A stretch of DNA of 64,000 nucleotides from Brachybacterium equifaecis (GCF_023509525.1 NZ_JAKNCJ010000010.1:1-64000); one strand, 5' to 3'. Shown: positions 24,718 through 37,059, numbered from the stretch's first letter. Notes: a model not told the origin generated them from the sequence alone. Numbers and translations: made by a program.

Positions 24718-26307
24718 GTGACCGACTCCCCCCGGCCGGTCAGCACCGCCCAACGCCTTGCTGACCTGCGCGAACGAGACAACCGCGCAGTCCGGGCGGC
24801 AGACGAGACGGCTGTGGAGAAGCAGCACGCGCGCGGCAAGAAGACCGCCCGCGAGCGCATCCTCGACCTGCTCGACGACGGCTCCTTCGTCGAGACCGAC
24901 CGGCTCGCGGCCCACCAGTCGCACTCCTTCGGCCTCGAGAAGCGCCGCCCCGAGGGCGACGGGATCGTCACCGGCTACGGCACGATCGACGGCCGCCAGG
25001 TGTGCGTGTACTCCCAGGACTTCACCGTCTTCGGCGGCTCCCTCGGCGAGGCGCACGGACGGAAGATCCTGAAGATCCAGGACCTCGCGCTCTCGACGGG
25101 CGTGCCGATCATCGGCATCCTCGACGGCGGCGGCGCGCGCATCCAGGAGGGCGTGGCCTCGCTCGCCATGTTCGCCGGGATCATGCGGCGCAACACGCTC
25201 GCCTCGGGCGTCATCCCCCAGATCTCGCTGATCATGGGCCCGGCCGCCGGCGGCGCGGTGTACTCCCCGGCGCTGACGGACTTCATCGTCATGGTCGAGA
25301 AGACCTCGCACATGTTCATCACCGGCCCCGACGTGATCCGCACCGTGACGGGCGAGAACGTCGGCTTCGAGGAGCTGGGCGGTGCGCGCACGCACTCGAG
25401 CCGCTCGGGCGTGGCGCACTACATGGCGCCCGACGAGGACGAGGCGATCGAGTACGTCAAGGACCTCCTGTCCTACCTGCCCTCGAACACCCTCTCGAGC
25501 GCTCCGACCTTCCCCCTGCAGTACGACGAGTCACCCTCCCCCGAGGACCTCGCTCTGGACACGCTCATCCCGGACTCCCCGAACCAGCCCTACGACATGC
25601 TCAGCGTGATCCGGACGGTGCTGGACGACGGCGAGTTCCTCGAGGTGCAGCCGCTGTTCGCGCAGAACATCGTGGTGGGCTTCGGCCGCGTCGAGGGCCG
25701 CAGCGTCGGCGTGATCGCCAACCAGCCCTCCCACTTCGCGGGCACCCTGGACATCGACGCCTCCGAGAAGGCGGCGCGATTCGTGCGCGTGTGCGATGCG
25801 AACAACATCCCGGTGCTGACCTTCGTGGACACCCCGGGCTTCCTGCCCGGCACCGACCAGGAGTACAGCGGCATCATCCGCCGCGGCGCAAAGCTGCTGT
25901 ACGCCTACGCGGAGGCCACAGTCCCCCTCGTCACGGTCATCACCCGCAAGGCCTACGGCGGCGCGTACATCGTGATGGGCTCGAAGGATCTCGGCGCCGA
26001 CATCAACATCGCCTGGCCGACGGCCCAGATCGCCGTGATGGGCGCGCAGGGCGCCGTGAACATCCTGCATCGCCAGGATCTGCGCAGCGCGCAGGAGAGC
26101 GGCGGCGACGTCGAGGCAGAGCGCGCCCGCCTCCAGTCCGAGTACGAGGAGAAGTTCGCGACCCCGTACCTCGCCGCGGAGCGCGGGTGGATCGACGCGG
26201 TCATCGAGCCGTCCGAGACCCGGATGCAGATCGCGCGCGCCCTGCGGATGCTGCGCACCAAGCGCGCATCTCTGCCCACGAAGAAGCACGGGAACATCCC
26301 GCTGTGA
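24718..26307 (+). CDS. Acyl-CoA carboxylase beta subunit (carboxyltransferase)
   Basis: A 529-residue carboxyltransferase of the propionyl/acetyl-CoA carboxylase beta type, moving CO2 from biotin to acyl-Co[18 protein letters not shown] and [19 protein letters not shown] open the family. The oxyanion-hole glycines lie in [14 protein letters not shown] and [18 protein letters not shown], with [12 protein letters not shown] in the C-terminal crotonase fold. It ends KKHGNIPL, as related subunits do. Strong AGGAGG precedes the GTG. Its stop overlaps the epsilon subunit start by 4 bp. Whether it prefers acetyl- or propionyl-CoA cannot be read here. Confidence 0.94.
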   Translation: MTDSPRPVSTAQRLADLRERDNRAVRAADETAVEKQHARGKKTARERILDLLDDGSFVETDRLAAHQSHSFGLEKRRPEGDGIVTGYGTIDGRQVCVYSQDFTVFGGSLGEAHGRKILKIQDLALSTGVPIIGILDGGGARIQEGVASLAMFAGIMRRNTLASGVIPQISLIMGPAAGGAVYSPALTDFIVMVEKTSHMFITGPDVIRTVTGENVGFEELGGARTHSSRSGVAHYMAPDEDEAIEYVKDLLSYLPSNTLSSAPTFPLQYDESPSPEDLALDTLIPDSPNQPYDMLSVIRTVLDDGEFLEVQPLFAQNIVVGFGRVEGRSVGVIANQPSHFAGTLDIDASEKAARFVRVCDANNIPVLTFVDTPGFLPGTDQEYSGIIRRGAKLLYAYAEATVPLVTVITRKAYGGAYIVMGSKDLGADINIAWPTAQIAVMGAQGAVNILHRQDLRSAQESGGDVEAERARLQSEYEEKFATPYLAAERGWIDAVIEPSETRMQIARALRMLRTKRASLPTKKHGNIPL

Positions 26308-26540
26308 GCACAGAGGTCCGCCTCGTCACCGGGCGCCTGAGCGAGGTCGAGCTCGCGGCCATCGCCGTCGCCGTCTCGGCGATGGCCGCCGCGAGCCGCG
26401 CGGAGGCCGAGGAGAGGGCCCTCGCGGAATCGTACGGAGCAGGCGGCGAGGGCTGGAGCGACGCCGTCCACCGCATGCCGCGCACCCATGCGCTGCGCCA
26501 GCAGGCCTCCGAGAGCGCCTGGATGTACTCGGACCGCTGA
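26304..26540 (+). CDS. Acyl-CoA carboxylase epsilon subunit
   Basis: A 78-residue protein starting [20 protein letters not shown], the pattern of actinobacterial epsilon subunits (a short strand, then a helix), followed by a charged Ala-rich helix and a C-terminal WMYSDR resembling the SW.R-type tail of the family. Epsilon subunits stabilise the alpha-beta complex and raise its activity. The GTG overlaps the beta subunit stop (GTGA), which fixes the start and indicates co-translation. Confidence 0.85.
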   Translation: MSTEVRLVTGRLSEVELAAIAVAVSAMAAASRAEAEERALAESYGAGGEGWSDAVHRMPRTHALRQQASESAWMYSDR

Positions 26541-26610
26541 GGCCCGGGATCGCGCCCGATGCTGCGCCTCGGGCCAGCCGGCGCGGACCGCTGACGCCGC
26601 GGCGCGCCCC

Positions 26611-28500
<1,890 letters not shown>

Positions 28501-28507
28501 TCGTCCG

Positions 28508-28513
28508 AGCCTA
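28508..28513 (-). promoter_or_regulatory. putative -10 box, leaderless recQ transcript
   Basis: TAGGCT, 7 nt before the ATG at 28500, back to back with the promoter of the DUF885 gene 30 bp away. Confidence 0.45.
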
Positions 28514-28542
28514 GCGACTCGGCGGGGACGCGGCGCCTCTCG

Positions 28543-28548
28543 TAGACT
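28543..28548 (+). promoter_or_regulatory. putative -10 box, leaderless DUF885/Maf operon
   Basis: TAGACT, 6 nt before the ATG at 28555, with no ribosome-binding site. Confidence 0.5.
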
Positions 28549-28554
28549 TCCCTC

Positions 28555-30252
28555 ATGTCGCAGACCCCCCAGCAGGACGCAGCCGTCCGCACCCCCACCG
28601 CTCTGGACGCCATCGCCGACGATCACGTCGCCCGCGCCACCGCCCTCGATCCCTTCCTCGCGACGTCGCTCGGCGTTCCCGGCCACGAGGGCGAGGTGCC
28701 CGACTACTCGGCCGCCGGGTTCGACGCCCAGGCCGCGCTCGCGCGCGAGACCCTGGAGCGCATCGCCCAGACCCCTGACGAGGACGAGGTCGACGCCGTC
28801 ACCCGCGCCGCGATGACCGAGCGCCTGGGGCTCGAGCTGGAGCTCGACTCCCTCGGCATCTCGCGCGCCCAGGTCAACAACATCGCCTCCCCGCTCCAGA
28901 GCCAGGGCATCTTCGACATGATGGCCACCGAGACCGCGGAGGACTGGGAGGCGATCGCGCAGCGCCTGGCGTCGTTCCCGCAGCTGCTGGAGGGCTGGGC
29001 GCAGACCCTGCGCGCCGAGGCCGATCGCGGCGTGATCTCCGCCCGTCGCCAGCTCGAGCTCGGCGCCGAGCAGGCGCGCGGATACGCCGACGAGACCTCC
29101 GGCTACTTCGCGCACCTCGCGCAGCGCATGCCCGAGGACTGCCCCGCGCGGGAGCAGGTCACCGCCGCCCTCGCACAGGCCCGTCAGGCGTACCGGGACA
29201 TCGCCGCAGTCCTCGATGAGCTCTCCCCCCGTGCCCCCGAGGCCGACGCCGTCGGCCGCGAGGCCTATGCGCTGGCCTCCCGGGTGTACCTCGGGACCGC
29301 CATCGACATCGAGGAGACCTACGCCTGGGGCATCGAGCACCTGCGACAGATCATCGCCGAGCAGGAGGAGGTCGCCTCCCGCATCAACGCGCACTACGGC
29401 AGCGGCGCGGGGAGCGACATCGCCGCGGCGCGCGCGGCGCTGAACTCCGACCCTGAGCGCACCCTGCACGGGAGCGACGCGCTGCAGGCGTGGATGCAGC
29501 AGCTCTCCGACCAGGCAGTGCGCGAGCTCTCCGGCACGCACTTCGACATCCCCGAGCCCCTGCACCGCCTTGAGTGCCGCATCGCCGAGACCGGCTCGGG
29601 CGGCATCTACTACACCGGCCCGAGCGAGGATCTCACCCGCCCCGGGCGCATGTGGTGGGACGTCCCCCACGGCACCACCGAGTTCCACACCTGGTCCGAG
29701 ACCACCACCGTCTACCACGAGGGCGTCCCCGGGCATCACCTGCAGGTCGGCATCCAGACCTTGCAGACGAAGAACCTCAACCGCTGGCGCGCCATGCTGT
29801 GCTGGGTCTCGGGCCACGGCGAGGGCTGGGCGCTGTACTCGGAGCGGCTGATGGACCAGCTCGGGTACCTCTCGGACGACGGCGACCGCCTGGGCATGCT
29901 GGACGCCCAGCGCATGCGCGCCGGGCGCGTGGTCCTGGACATCGGCCTGCACAACGGCCTGCCGATGCCGGAGGGCATCCCCGGCTCCGCGGGCGGCGAG
30001 TGGACGTACGAGAAGGCCTGGGCCTTCATGGACGAGAACTGGGGCCTGGAGGACAAGGACACCCAGCGCTTCGAGCTGCACCGGTATCTCGGGTGGCCGG
30101 GCCAGGCGCCCTCCTACAAGCTCGGCCAGCGCGAGTGGGAGAGCCTGCGCGATGCGGCTCTCGCCTCCGGTCAGGACCTGAAGGACTTCCACGGCCGCGC
30201 CCTCGAGCTCGGCTCCCTGCCGCTGTCGGTCCTCGCCGGAGCGCTCGCATGA
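28555..30252 (+). CDS. DUF885 family protein, probable zinc-dependent peptidase-like hydrolase
   Basis: A 565-residue soluble, largely helical protein. The DUF885 signature is clear: [20 protein letters not shown], with an HExxxHH metal-ligand arrangement, then [20 protein letters not shown] with a further glutamate, and a C-terminal [17 protein letters not shown]. Relatives are treated as metallopeptidases with poorly known substrates. No signal peptide is present, so it is cytosolic. Its stop overlaps the Maf start by 4 bp, and both sit between carboxylase genes. A nutrient-peptide role would be a guess. Confidence 0.85.
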   Translation: MSQTPQQDAAVRTPTALDAIADDHVARATALDPFLATSLGVPGHEGEVPDYSAAGFDAQAALARETLERIAQTPDEDEVDAVTRAAMTERLGLELELDSLGISRAQVNNIASPLQSQGIFDMMATETAEDWEAIAQRLASFPQLLEGWAQTLRAEADRGVISARRQLELGAEQARGYADETSGYFAHLAQRMPEDCPAREQVTAALAQARQAYRDIAAVLDELSPRAPEADAVGREAYALASRVYLGTAIDIEETYAWGIEHLRQIIAEQEEVASRINAHYGSGAGSDIAAARAALNSDPERTLHGSDALQAWMQQLSDQAVRELSGTHFDIPEPLHRLECRIAETGSGGIYYTGPSEDLTRPGRMWWDVPHGTTEFHTWSETTTVYHEGVPGHHLQVGIQTLQTKNLNRWRAMLCWVSGHGEGWALYSERLMDQLGYLSDDGDRLGMLDAQRMRAGRVVLDIGLHNGLPMPEGIPGSAGGEWTYEKAWAFMDENWGLEDKDTQRFELHRYLGWPGQAPSYKLGQREWESLRDAALASGQDLKDFHGRALELGSLPLSVLAGALA

Positions 30253-30902
30253 GCGAGTCCACCGCTCTGCTGCTGCTCGCCTCCGCCTCCCAGGGCCGGC
30301 GCGACACGCTCGAGCGCGCGGGCATCGAGTTCGACCACGCCGTCGCCGACCTCGACGAGGACGGCATCCTCGATCGCGCCCGCGAGGCCACCGGCGGCGA
30401 GATCTCCCCCGAGGAGGCCGTGCTGCTCCTCGCCCACGAGAAGGCGAGCGCGGTGACTGACGCCAGCGAGGGCGGGTACGTCGTCCTCGGCTGCGACTCG
30501 ATGCTCGAGATCGACGGCGAGGTGATCGGCAAGCCGCTCACGCCCGAGCGCGCCACTGCCCGCTGGCAGCAGCTGCGCGGGCGCACCGCGGTGCTGCACA
30601 CGGGGCACTGGCTCATCGACGACCGGGACGAGGAGGACGGCGGCACCGGCGCGACCTTCGGGGCGACCGCGAGCACCGAGGTGACCTTCGCCGACCTCTC
30701 CGACGAGGAGATCGCCGCCTACGTCGCCTCCGGCGAGCCCCTGGGCGTCGCCGGCGGCTTCACCATCGACGGGCTCGGCGGCGCGTTCATCGAGCGCGTC
30801 GAGGGAGATCCGCACGCGGTCGTCGGCCTCTCGCTCCCGCTGCTGCGCCACCTGCTCGCCGAGATCGAGATCGGCGTGCACGAGCTGTGGCGCCACGCCT
30901 GA
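30249..30902 (+). CDS. Maf-family nucleotide pyrophosphatase
   Basis: A 217-residue Maf protein, hydrolysing non-standard or canonical nucleoside triphosphates to monophosphates; the family also affects septum formation when overproduced. [19 protein letters not shown] is the phosphate-binding start, [20 protein letters not shown] holds the catalytic Asp, and [22 protein letters not shown] is the conserved C-terminal motif. About 15 acidic/Gly residues are inserted near residue 120. It is coupled to DUF885 by an ATGA overlap and directly precedes the carboxylase alpha gene, a location common in Actinobacteria. Confidence 0.92.
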   Translation: MSESTALLLLASASQGRRDTLERAGIEFDHAVADLDEDGILDRAREATGGEISPEEAVLLLAHEKASAVTDASEGGYVVLGCDSMLEIDGEVIGKPLTPERATARWQQLRGRTAVLHTGHWLIDDRDEEDGGTGATFGATASTEVTFADLSDEEIAAYVASGEPLGVAGGFTIDGLGGAFIERVEGDPHAVVGLSLPLLRHLLAEIEIGVHELWRHA

Positions 30903-30919
30903 GCGCCCCCGCGCTGTTC

Positions 30920-30925
30920 TAGACT
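30920..30925 (+). promoter_or_regulatory. putative -10 box for the carboxylase alpha gene
   Basis: TAGACT in the 59-bp gap after maf. It gives a leader of about 30 nt that includes GGAAGGA before the ATG at 30962. Confidence 0.35.
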
Positions 30926-30961
30926 CGGCTTCTGCTCCACGACAGGGAAGGACCCCGCCCC

Positions 30962-32740
30962 ATGGCATCTCGCAGCTCCCAGTACCGTCCGTTCAGGTCG
31001 GTGCTCATCGCCAACCGCGGCGAGATCTCGGTGCGCGTGGCGCGCGCCTGCGCGGATGCGGGGCTGCGGTCGATCGCCGTCTACGCCGATCCCGACCGCA
31101 ACGCGCTGCACACGCTGATCGCCGACGAGGCCTACGCCCTCGGCGGGGCGACCGCCGCGAACTCCTACCTCGTGGTCGACAAGATCCTGGACATCGCGGC
31201 CCGCTCGGGAGCCGAGGCGATCCACCCGGGCTACGGCTTCCTCTCCGAGAACGCCGCCTTCGCGCAGGCCGTGATCGACGCGGGCCTGGTCTGGATCGGC
31301 CCGCCGCCCGCGGCGATCGAGTCCCTGGGCGACAAGGTCTCCGCGCGCCACATCGCGCAGAAGGCCGGCGCCCCCCTCGTCGCCGGCACGAATGATCCCG
31401 TGCAGGGCAGCGATGACGTCGTCGCCTTCGCGCGCGAGCACGGCCTCCCCATCGCGATCAAGGCCGCCTTCGGCGGCGGCGGGCGCGGCCTGAAGGTCGC
31501 GCGCGAGGAGGGCGAGGTGCGCGAGCTGTTCGACTCCGCCGTGCGCGAGGCCATCGCCGCCTTCGGCCGCGGGGAGTGCTTCGTGGAGCGCTACCTCGAC
31601 TCCCCCCGCCACGTGGAGACGCAGTGCCTCGCGGACTCCCACGGCACCGTGCAGGTCGTCTCCACCCGCGACTGCTCCCTGCAGCGCCGCCACCAGAAGC
31701 TCGTCGAGGAGGCGCCCGCGCCGTTCCTCACCCCGCAGCAGAACGCCGAGCTCATCCACTCCTCCAAGGCGATCCTGCGCGAGGCCGGCTACGTCGGCGC
31801 CGGGACCTGCGAGTTCCTCGTCGGCACCGACGGCACGATCTCCTTCCTCGAGGTGAACACCCGCCTGCAGGTCGAGCACCCCGTGACCGAGGAGGTCACC
31901 GGGGTCGACCTGGTGCGCGAGCAGTTCCGCATCGCCGCCGGGGAGCGCATCTCGCCGGTGGATCCCACCCCGCGCGGGCACTCCTTCGAGTTCCGCATCA
32001 ACGGCGAGGACGCCGGCCGCGGCTTCCTGCCTGCGCCCGGCACCGTGCAGCGCTTCGACGCGCCGTCCGGCCCCGGCGTGCGCGTGGACTCGGGCGTGCG
32101 CTCGGGCGATGAGATCTCCGGTGCTTTCGACTCCATGCTCGCCAAGCTCATCGTCACCGGCGCCACCCGCCAGGAGGCGCTCGAGCGCTCGCGGCGCGCG
32201 CTCGCGGAGTTCCGCATCGAGGGCATGCCGACGGTCCTGCCGTTCCACCGCCTGGTGGTGGAGGATCCGGCGTTCGCCCCTGCCCCGGGGGCGGACTCCT
32301 TCTCCGTGCACACACGGTGGATCGAGACCGAGTTCACCGGCGACATCCCGCCCGCTCCCCTGCCTGCGCCCACCGCCGAGGTGGAGGGGCGCGAGGCCGT
32401 GGTCGTGGAGGTCGACGGCCGCCGTGTCGAGGTGAGCCTGCCGGCCTCGCTGCGCGCTCCCCAGCAGACGGTCCGCCAGCGCCGCCGGCGCGGCCAGCGC
32501 CAGCAGGCCGGTGCGACCGCGGGCGGCAACGCCGTGACCGCGCCCATGCAGGGCACGATCGTGAAGATCGTCGCCGAGGAGGGCCAGAGCGTCGCCGACG
32601 GCGACCTCCTGCTCGTGCTCGAGGCGATGAAGATGGAGCAGCCCATCACCGCGCACCGCTCGGGAGTCGTCACCGGTCTCAGCGCCGAGGTCGGCGCGAC
32701 CGTCTCCGCGGGCGCGGTGCTCTGCACCCTCGAGGACTGA
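30962..32740 (+). CDS. Acyl-CoA carboxylase alpha subunit: biotin carboxylase plus biotin carrier
   Basis: A 592-residue fusion typical of actinobacterial AccA-type subunits. [19 protein letters not shown] begins the biotin carboxylase; [17 protein letters not shown] is the ATP-grasp glycine loop; [11 protein letters not shown] and [15 protein letters not shown] are metal and bicarbonate contacts. A basic linker ([10 protein letters not shown]) leads to the carrier domain with the biotinylated lysine in EAMKMEQP, about residue 557. It pairs with the beta and epsilon subunits 4.6 kb upstream and is a target of BirA encoded at 23703. A strong hairpin follows. Confidence 0.95.
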   Translation: MASRSSQYRPFRSVLIANRGEISVRVARACADAGLRSIAVYADPDRNALHTLIADEAYALGGATAANSYLVVDKILDIAARSGAEAIHPGYGFLSENAAFAQAVIDAGLVWIGPPPAAIESLGDKVSARHIAQKAGAPLVAGTNDPVQGSDDVVAFAREHGLPIAIKAAFGGGGRGLKVAREEGEVRELFDSAVREAIAAFGRGECFVERYLDSPRHVETQCLADSHGTVQVVSTRDCSLQRRHQKLVEEAPAPFLTPQQNAELIHSSKAILREAGYVGAGTCEFLVGTDGTISFLEVNTRLQVEHPVTEEVTGVDLVREQFRIAAGERISPVDPTPRGHSFEFRINGEDAGRGFLPAPGTVQRFDAPSGPGVRVDSGVRSGDEISGAFDSMLAKLIVTGATRQEALERSRRALAEFRIEGMPTVLPFHRLVVEDPAFAPAPGADSFSVHTRWIETEFTGDIPPAPLPAPTAEVEGREAVVVEVDGRRVEVSLPASLRAPQQTVRQRRRRGQRQQAGATAGGNAVTAPMQGTIVKIVAEEGQSVADGDLLLVLEAMKMEQPITAHRSGVVTGLSAEVGATVSAGAVLCTLED

Positions 32741-32747
32741 CCCCGTT

Positions 32748-32790
32748 CGCAGCGGCGCCGCCGGGAGGATCTCCCGGCGGCGCCGCTGCG
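32748..32790. terminator. bidirectional hairpin terminator
   Basis: A perfect 20-bp GC-rich inverted repeat with a 3-nt GAT loop, between the convergent carboxylase alpha and quinone reductase genes. There is no T-run, as often in GC-rich actinobacteria. Confidence 0.8.
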
Positions 32791-32827
32791 TTGAGGACAG
32801 GCGAGCTGCTCAGAACAGCCGAGCAGC

Positions 32828-34324
32828 TCAGGGCCGGCGGCGCGCCGTCTCGGCGATGGTGCCGCTGAGCGAGGGATAGACCGTGAACACCGCGGCGACC
32901 TCCTCGGCCGTGAGGCGCTGCGCGATCGCGAGCGTGATCGGATGGATCAGCTCGCTCGCGCGCGGGGCCACGACCACGCCGCCGATCACGGTGTGCGTGC
33001 CCGGGCGCACGATCAGCTTCACGAAGCCCTCGCGGATGCCCTGCATCTTCGCGCGCGGGTTCGTCGCGAGCGGCATCGTGTGGACCTCGCCCAGGACGTC
33101 GCCGCTGACCACGTCCGCCTCCGAGACGCCGACGGTCGCGATCTCCGGGCTCGTGAACACGGCCGAGGCGACCTGCTGCGAGATGAGCGGCGAGACCGCC
33201 TCGCCGAGCGCATGGTGCATCGCGATCCGCCCCTGCATCGCGGCGACCGAGGCCAGCGGGTACACGCCCGTGCAGTCGCCGGCCGCGTAGATCCCGCGCA
33301 CGGAGGTGCGGGAGACCCGGTCCGTCTCGATGTGGCCGGAGGGCTTCACGCGCAGTCCCGCGTCCTCGAGGCCGAGGCCGTCCGTCGCGGGGATCGCACC
33401 GAGGGCGAGCAGCGCGTGGCTGCCGCGGATCTCCTCCCCGCCCTCGAGCGTCACGACCACTCCCTCGCCATCGCGGCGGGCGGCCGCTGCGCGCGACCTG
33501 GAGCGCACCGTGATCCCGCGCCGCTCGAAGACGCGCTGCAGGAGCTCGGCGGCGTCGGCATCGCTGCCCGGCAGGACCTGGTCGCGCGAGGAGACCAGCG
33601 TGACCTCGCTGCCGAGCGCGTGGTACGCGCTCGCGAACTCCGCGCCCGTCACCCCGGAGCCGACGACGATGAGATGCTCCGGCAGAGCATCCAGGGCGTA
33701 GAGCTGCGTCCACGTGAGGATCCGCTCGCCGTCGGGCTCGGCCGACGGGAGGACACGGGGCGTCGCGCCGACGGCGATGAGGGTGACGTCGGCGCTCACG
33801 CGCTCGGTGCACGCATCGTCGGCAGCGAGGACCTCGATGCTCTGGGTGCCGGCCGCATGGGGGGCCGCCGCGCCGGCATCGCCCGGCGCGAAGCGCCCGC
33901 GGCCGGCGATCAGGCGGACCCCCGCCGCCTCGAGTCCGGAGCGGATGTCGTCGGACTGCGCCTCGGCGAGCGCGCGCACCCTGCGGTTCACGGCGGCGAG
34001 GTCGACGGTGAGGGACTCGGAGACCGACCCCGCGCGGGGGCCCGGAGCGTCGGCGTCGCGGATGCCGAGCGCGGCGGATCCGGCGACGAGGTCCAGCACG
34101 TCCGCGGTCGCGATGAGGGTCTTGGAGGGGACCACGTCCGTCAGCACGGCGGCGCCGCCGATACCCCGCTCTTCGATGAGCGTGACGCGGGCATGCTGGC
34201 GGGCGGCGGACAGCGCCGCCTCGTAGCCGCCCGGGCCGCCGCCGATGATGACGACCCGCGGGCCGTCGGCCCCGGCGCCTGGACGATCGGGATCTGCGGG
34301 CAGGTCGGTGCTGGGATCGCTCAC
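32828..34324 (-). CDS. lpdA: NAD(P)H-quinone reductase (LpdA-like flavoprotein)
   Basis: A 498-residue FAD enzyme with the lipoamide dehydrogenase fold: VVIIGGGPGGYEAALSAARQ binds FAD and VGSGVTGAEFASAYHALG binds NAD(P)H. The redox-active cysteine pair is absent: the stretch reads GIGGAAVLTDVVPSKTLIAT. The C-terminal active-site His is also missing (FTVYPSLSGTIAETARR). This is the pattern of mycobacterial LpdA (Rv3303c), which reduces quinones and not lipoamide. It starts with GTG, with CATCAT 6 nt upstream. It is divergent from the purine nucleoside phosphorylase gene. Confidence 0.88.
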   Translation of the reverse strand: MSDPSTDLPADPDRPGAGADGPRVVIIGGGPGGYEAALSAARQHARVTLIEERGIGGAAVLTDVVPSKTLIATADVLDLVAGSAALGIRDADAPGPRAGSVSESLTVDLAAVNRRVRALAEAQSDDIRSGLEAAGVRLIAGRGRFAPGDAGAAAPHAAGTQSIEVLAADDACTERVSADVTLIAVGATPRVLPSAEPDGERILTWTQLYALDALPEHLIVVGSGVTGAEFASAYHALGSEVTLVSSRDQVLPGSDADAAELLQRVFERRGITVRSRSRAAAARRDGEGVVVTLEGGEEIRGSHALLALGAIPATDGLGLEDAGLRVKPSGHIETDRVSRTSVRGIYAAGDCTGVYPLASVAAMQGRIAMHHALGEAVSPLISQQVASAVFTSPEIATVGVSEADVVSGDVLGEVHTMPLATNPRAKMQGIREGFVKLIVRPGTHTVIGGVVVAPRASELIHPITLAIAQRLTAEEVAAVFTVYPSLSGTIAETARRRP

Positions 34325-34330
34325 CGCTCC

Positions 34331-34336
34331 ATGATG
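34331..34336 (-). promoter_or_regulatory. putative -10 box for the quinone reductase gene
   Basis: CATCAT, 6 nt before the GTG at 34324; weak match, called on spacing. GGAG also sits 2 nt before the GTG. Confidence 0.25.
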
Positions 34337-34417
34337 GCAAACGGGCCTGGGCGCGGGGCCGGAGCCACGGACCCTCTCTCCGGGGCACCGGAGGGGCTCC
34401 CGCGCGGGCGCTCCGCT

Positions 34418-34423
34418 TAGGCT
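34418..34423 (+). promoter_or_regulatory. putative -10 box, leaderless purine nucleoside phosphorylase operon
   Basis: TAGGCT, 6 nt before the ATG at 34430; no ribosome-binding site. Confidence 0.5.
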
Positions 34424-34429
34424 TGGCCC

Positions 34430-35281
34430 ATGAGCACCTCAGATGAGAACACCCCCGGCACCGTCGCCGATCCCTATGCCCTCGCCCGTGAGGCCGGGGC
34501 CGCCATCGCGGAGGCCAGCGGCATCGCCCGTCACGACATCGCGCTCGTCCTCGGCTCCGGCTGGTCGGGCGCAGCGGACCTCCTCGGCGAGACCGTCTGG
34601 GAGGCGCCCGCGCACGAGATCCCGGGCTTCCGGGCGCCGGCGGTCGTCGGGCACGTCGGCACCCTGCGCTCCATCGCGATCGAGGGCACCGGTGCGCACG
34701 CGCTCGTGCTCGGTGCCCGCACGCACCTGTACGAGGGCAAGGGCGTGGACGCTGTCGTCCACGGCGTGCGCACCGCAGCGGCCGCCGGCTGCTCGAGCAT
34801 CGTGCTGACCAACGGCTGCGGCGGGATCGACGAGTCCTGGGCGCCTGGCACTCCCGTGCTGATCCGCGATCAGATCAACTTCACCGGCGACACCCCGCTG
34901 CACGGAGCGAACTTCGTGGACGTCACCGACCTGTACACCCCGCGCCTGCGGGACCTCGCCCGCGAGATCGACGGGGCGCTCGACGAGGGCGTCTACATGC
35001 AGTTCCGCGGCCCCAGCTACGAGACCCCCGCCGAGGTCCAGATGGCGAAGGCTGTGGGCGCGACGCTGGTCGGCATGTCCACCGCGCTCGAGGCGATCGC
35101 CGCTCGCGAGGCGGGACTGGACATCCTCGGGATCTCCCTGGTCACGAACCTCGCCGCCGGCATCTCCTCCACGCCCCTCAGCCACGCCGAGGTGCTGGAG
35201 GCCGGCCAGGCGGCCGGTCCGCGCATCGCCCGCCTGCTCGCGCAGGTCGTCGCGCGCATCGCCCAGGAGGGTGCGAAGTGA
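34430..35281 (+). CDS. Purine-nucleoside phosphorylase
   Basis: A 283-residue trimeric-type PNP that cleaves purine nucleosides with phosphate into base and (deoxy)ribose-1-phosphate. ALVLGSGWSGAADLLGE has the phosphate loop; GARTHLYEGKGVDAVVHGVR and LTNGCGGIDESWAPG form the nucleoside site; MSTALEAIAAREAGLDILGIS is the conserved Met/Glu region, and SLVTNLAAGISSTPLSHAEV the base-binding Asn loop. Its stop overlaps the start of the phosphohexomutase gene by 4 bp (GTGA), pairing base release with sugar-phosphate processing. Confidence 0.94.
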   Translation: MSTSDENTPGTVADPYALAREAGAAIAEASGIARHDIALVLGSGWSGAADLLGETVWEAPAHEIPGFRAPAVVGHVGTLRSIAIEGTGAHALVLGARTHLYEGKGVDAVVHGVRTAAAAGCSSIVLTNGCGGIDESWAPGTPVLIRDQINFTGDTPLHGANFVDVTDLYTPRLRDLAREIDGALDEGVYMQFRGPSYETPAEVQMAKAVGATLVGMSTALEAIAAREAGLDILGISLVTNLAAGISSTPLSHAEVLEAGQAAGPRIARLLAQVVARIAQEGAK

Positions 35282-37014
35282 GCGCCGCTGCCGCCCTCTC
35301 CCCCGCTCTCGCGGAGCAGGTGGAGGCGTGGATCGCAGACGATCCGGACGTCGCCACTCGCGCCGCCCTCGCGTCCCTGCTCGAGCAGGCCCGCGCGGGC
35401 AGCGGCGCCGCCGCCGCCGAGATCGCCGATGCGTTCTCCGGGACCCTCCAGTTCGGCACCGCGGGACTGCGCGGAGCGATGGGCCCCGGTCCGAACCGCA
35501 TGAACCTGTCGGTCGTCTCGCGGGCCGCGCGCGGCCTCGCGGACTTCCTGCTCGCGGAGCTCGGCGGGGCGGGCACCGATCAGGCGCCGCTGGTGGTGAT
35601 CGGGAACGATGCCCGCCACAACTCGCGCGCGTTCGCCGAGGCCTCCGCGGCGATCATGACCGCCGCCGGATGCCGGGTCGTCCTCTCGGACGGCCACTGC
35701 CCGACGCCGCTCATCGCCTACGCCGTCCGCCGCCTCGGGGCGGATGCGGGCGTGGTCGTCACCGCCTCGCACAACCCCCCGGCCGACAACGGCTACAAGG
35801 TGTACCTCGGCGGGCGGGCGGCGACGCCCGAGGGGAACGGCGTGCAGATCGTGCCGCCCTCGGACGCGCAGATCGCCCAGCGCATCGCGGCCGTCGGCCC
35901 GGTCCGCGAGATCCCCCTGGCCGAGAGCGGCTGGGACCTCATGGATCCCGCCCTGCCCGAGACCTACCTGCGCGCGATCTGCTCGCTCGTGCATCCGGAC
36001 TCCCCCCGCGAGGTGCGGATCGTGCACACCGCGATGCACGGAGTCGGCGGCCAGGCCGCGCAGGCCGCGTTCCAGCGCGCGGGATTCACGGAAGTGCACC
36101 CGGTCGCCAAGCAGGCCGATCCGGATCCCGACTTCCCCACGGTCGCATTCCCGAACCCCGAGGAGAAGGGCGCAATCGACCTCGCGCTCGAGCTCGCTCG
36201 CACGGTCGAGGCCGACGTTGTCATCGCGAACGACCCCGACGCCGATCGCTGCGCCGCGGCGGTGCTCGATCCCCATCTCGGGCAGTGGCGGATGCTCACT
36301 GGCGATGAGCTCGGCGTGCTGCTGGGCACCCAGCTGATCCGCGTGCACGGCCGCGAGGGCGCGTTCGCGAACTCCGTGGTCTCCTCCCGCTGGCTCTCGC
36401 GCATCGCGACCGCCGAGGGGCGCGAGGCCGCGACGACCCTCACCGGCTTCAAGTGGATCGCGCGCGCACCGCGCATCGCCTTCGGCTACGAGGAGGCGAT
36501 CGGCTACTGCGTCGCACCGGACGTCGTGAAGGACAAGGATGGCCTCTCGGCCGGGCTGCTCGTGGCAGAGATGGCCGCGCAGGCGCGCGCCGATGATCGC
36601 ACCCTCGTCGACGTGCTCGACGATCTCGCGCGCGAGCACGGCCTGTTCGCCACCTCGCAGCTCTCGCTGCGCGTGGAGGACCTGGCGCTGATCCCCGCGA
36701 TGATGCAGCGCCTGCGGGACGCTCCCCCGGCGGTCCTCGCGGCGAGCCCCGTCACAGCGGTGCAGGATCTCGCGGAGGGCTCACTGGCCACGACCGGCCT
36801 CCCGCCGACCGACGGCATGCTGCTCGCCACGACCGATGACGCGCGCGTGATCGTGCGCCCCTCGGGCACCGAGCCGAAGCTCAAGTGCTACATCGAGGTG
36901 GTGGAGCACGTCGCTCCCGAGGCGAGCTTCGAGGATCTGGGGGCGGCTCGAGAGCGTGCTGCCGCCCATCTCGCCCAGATCACCGAGGAGATGCGCGCTC
37001 TGCTGCTCGGCTGA
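35278..37014 (+). CDS. Phosphohexomutase-family protein (phosphomannomutase / phosphopentomutase-like)
   Basis: A 578-residue alpha-D-phosphohexomutase. The phosphoserine loop is VVVTASHNPPADNGYKVY; the Mg site is NDPDADRCAA; sugar recognition is GYEEAIGYCVAP; phosphate binding is RPSGTEPKLKCYIEV. Length and TASHNPPADNGYKVY resemble PGM2/PgcA-type enzymes that also interconvert pentose 1- and 5-phosphates. Coupling to the phosphorylase gene favours ribose-1-phosphate to ribose-5-phosphate, while nearby manC would favour mannose phosphates; sequence alone does not decide. The GTG start overlaps the previous stop. Confidence 0.88.
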   Translation: MSAAAALSPALAEQVEAWIADDPDVATRAALASLLEQARAGSGAAAAEIADAFSGTLQFGTAGLRGAMGPGPNRMNLSVVSRAARGLADFLLAELGGAGTDQAPLVVIGNDARHNSRAFAEASAAIMTAAGCRVVLSDGHCPTPLIAYAVRRLGADAGVVVTASHNPPADNGYKVYLGGRAATPEGNGVQIVPPSDAQIAQRIAAVGPVREIPLAESGWDLMDPALPETYLRAICSLVHPDSPREVRIVHTAMHGVGGQAAQAAFQRAGFTEVHPVAKQADPDPDFPTVAFPNPEEKGAIDLALELARTVEADVVIANDPDADRCAAAVLDPHLGQWRMLTGDELGVLLGTQLIRVHGREGAFANSVVSSRWLSRIATAEGREAATTLTGFKWIARAPRIAFGYEEAIGYCVAPDVVKDKDGLSAGLLVAEMAAQARADDRTLVDVLDDLAREHGLFATSQLSLRVEDLALIPAMMQRLRDAPPAVLAASPVTAVQDLAEGSLATTGLPPTDGMLLATTDDARVIVRPSGTEPKLKCYIEVVEHVAPEASFEDLGAARERAAAHLAQITEEMRALLLG

Positions 37015-37059
37015 GGCGCCGCGCAGCACGACGCAAATCAGCGCAGCACGCCGCAGAAC

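Noticed and set aside
26541-26575. Hairpin between the epsilon subunit gene and recQ
   Set aside because: Only 6 bp of stem (GGCCCG with its complement) around a loop of more than 20 nt; too weak to call a terminator.
28501-30192. Upstream extension of recQ to a 1193-codon frame
   Set aside because: The extra part is antisense to the DUF885 gene; RecQ homology begins after the ATG at 28500, which has its own -10 box.
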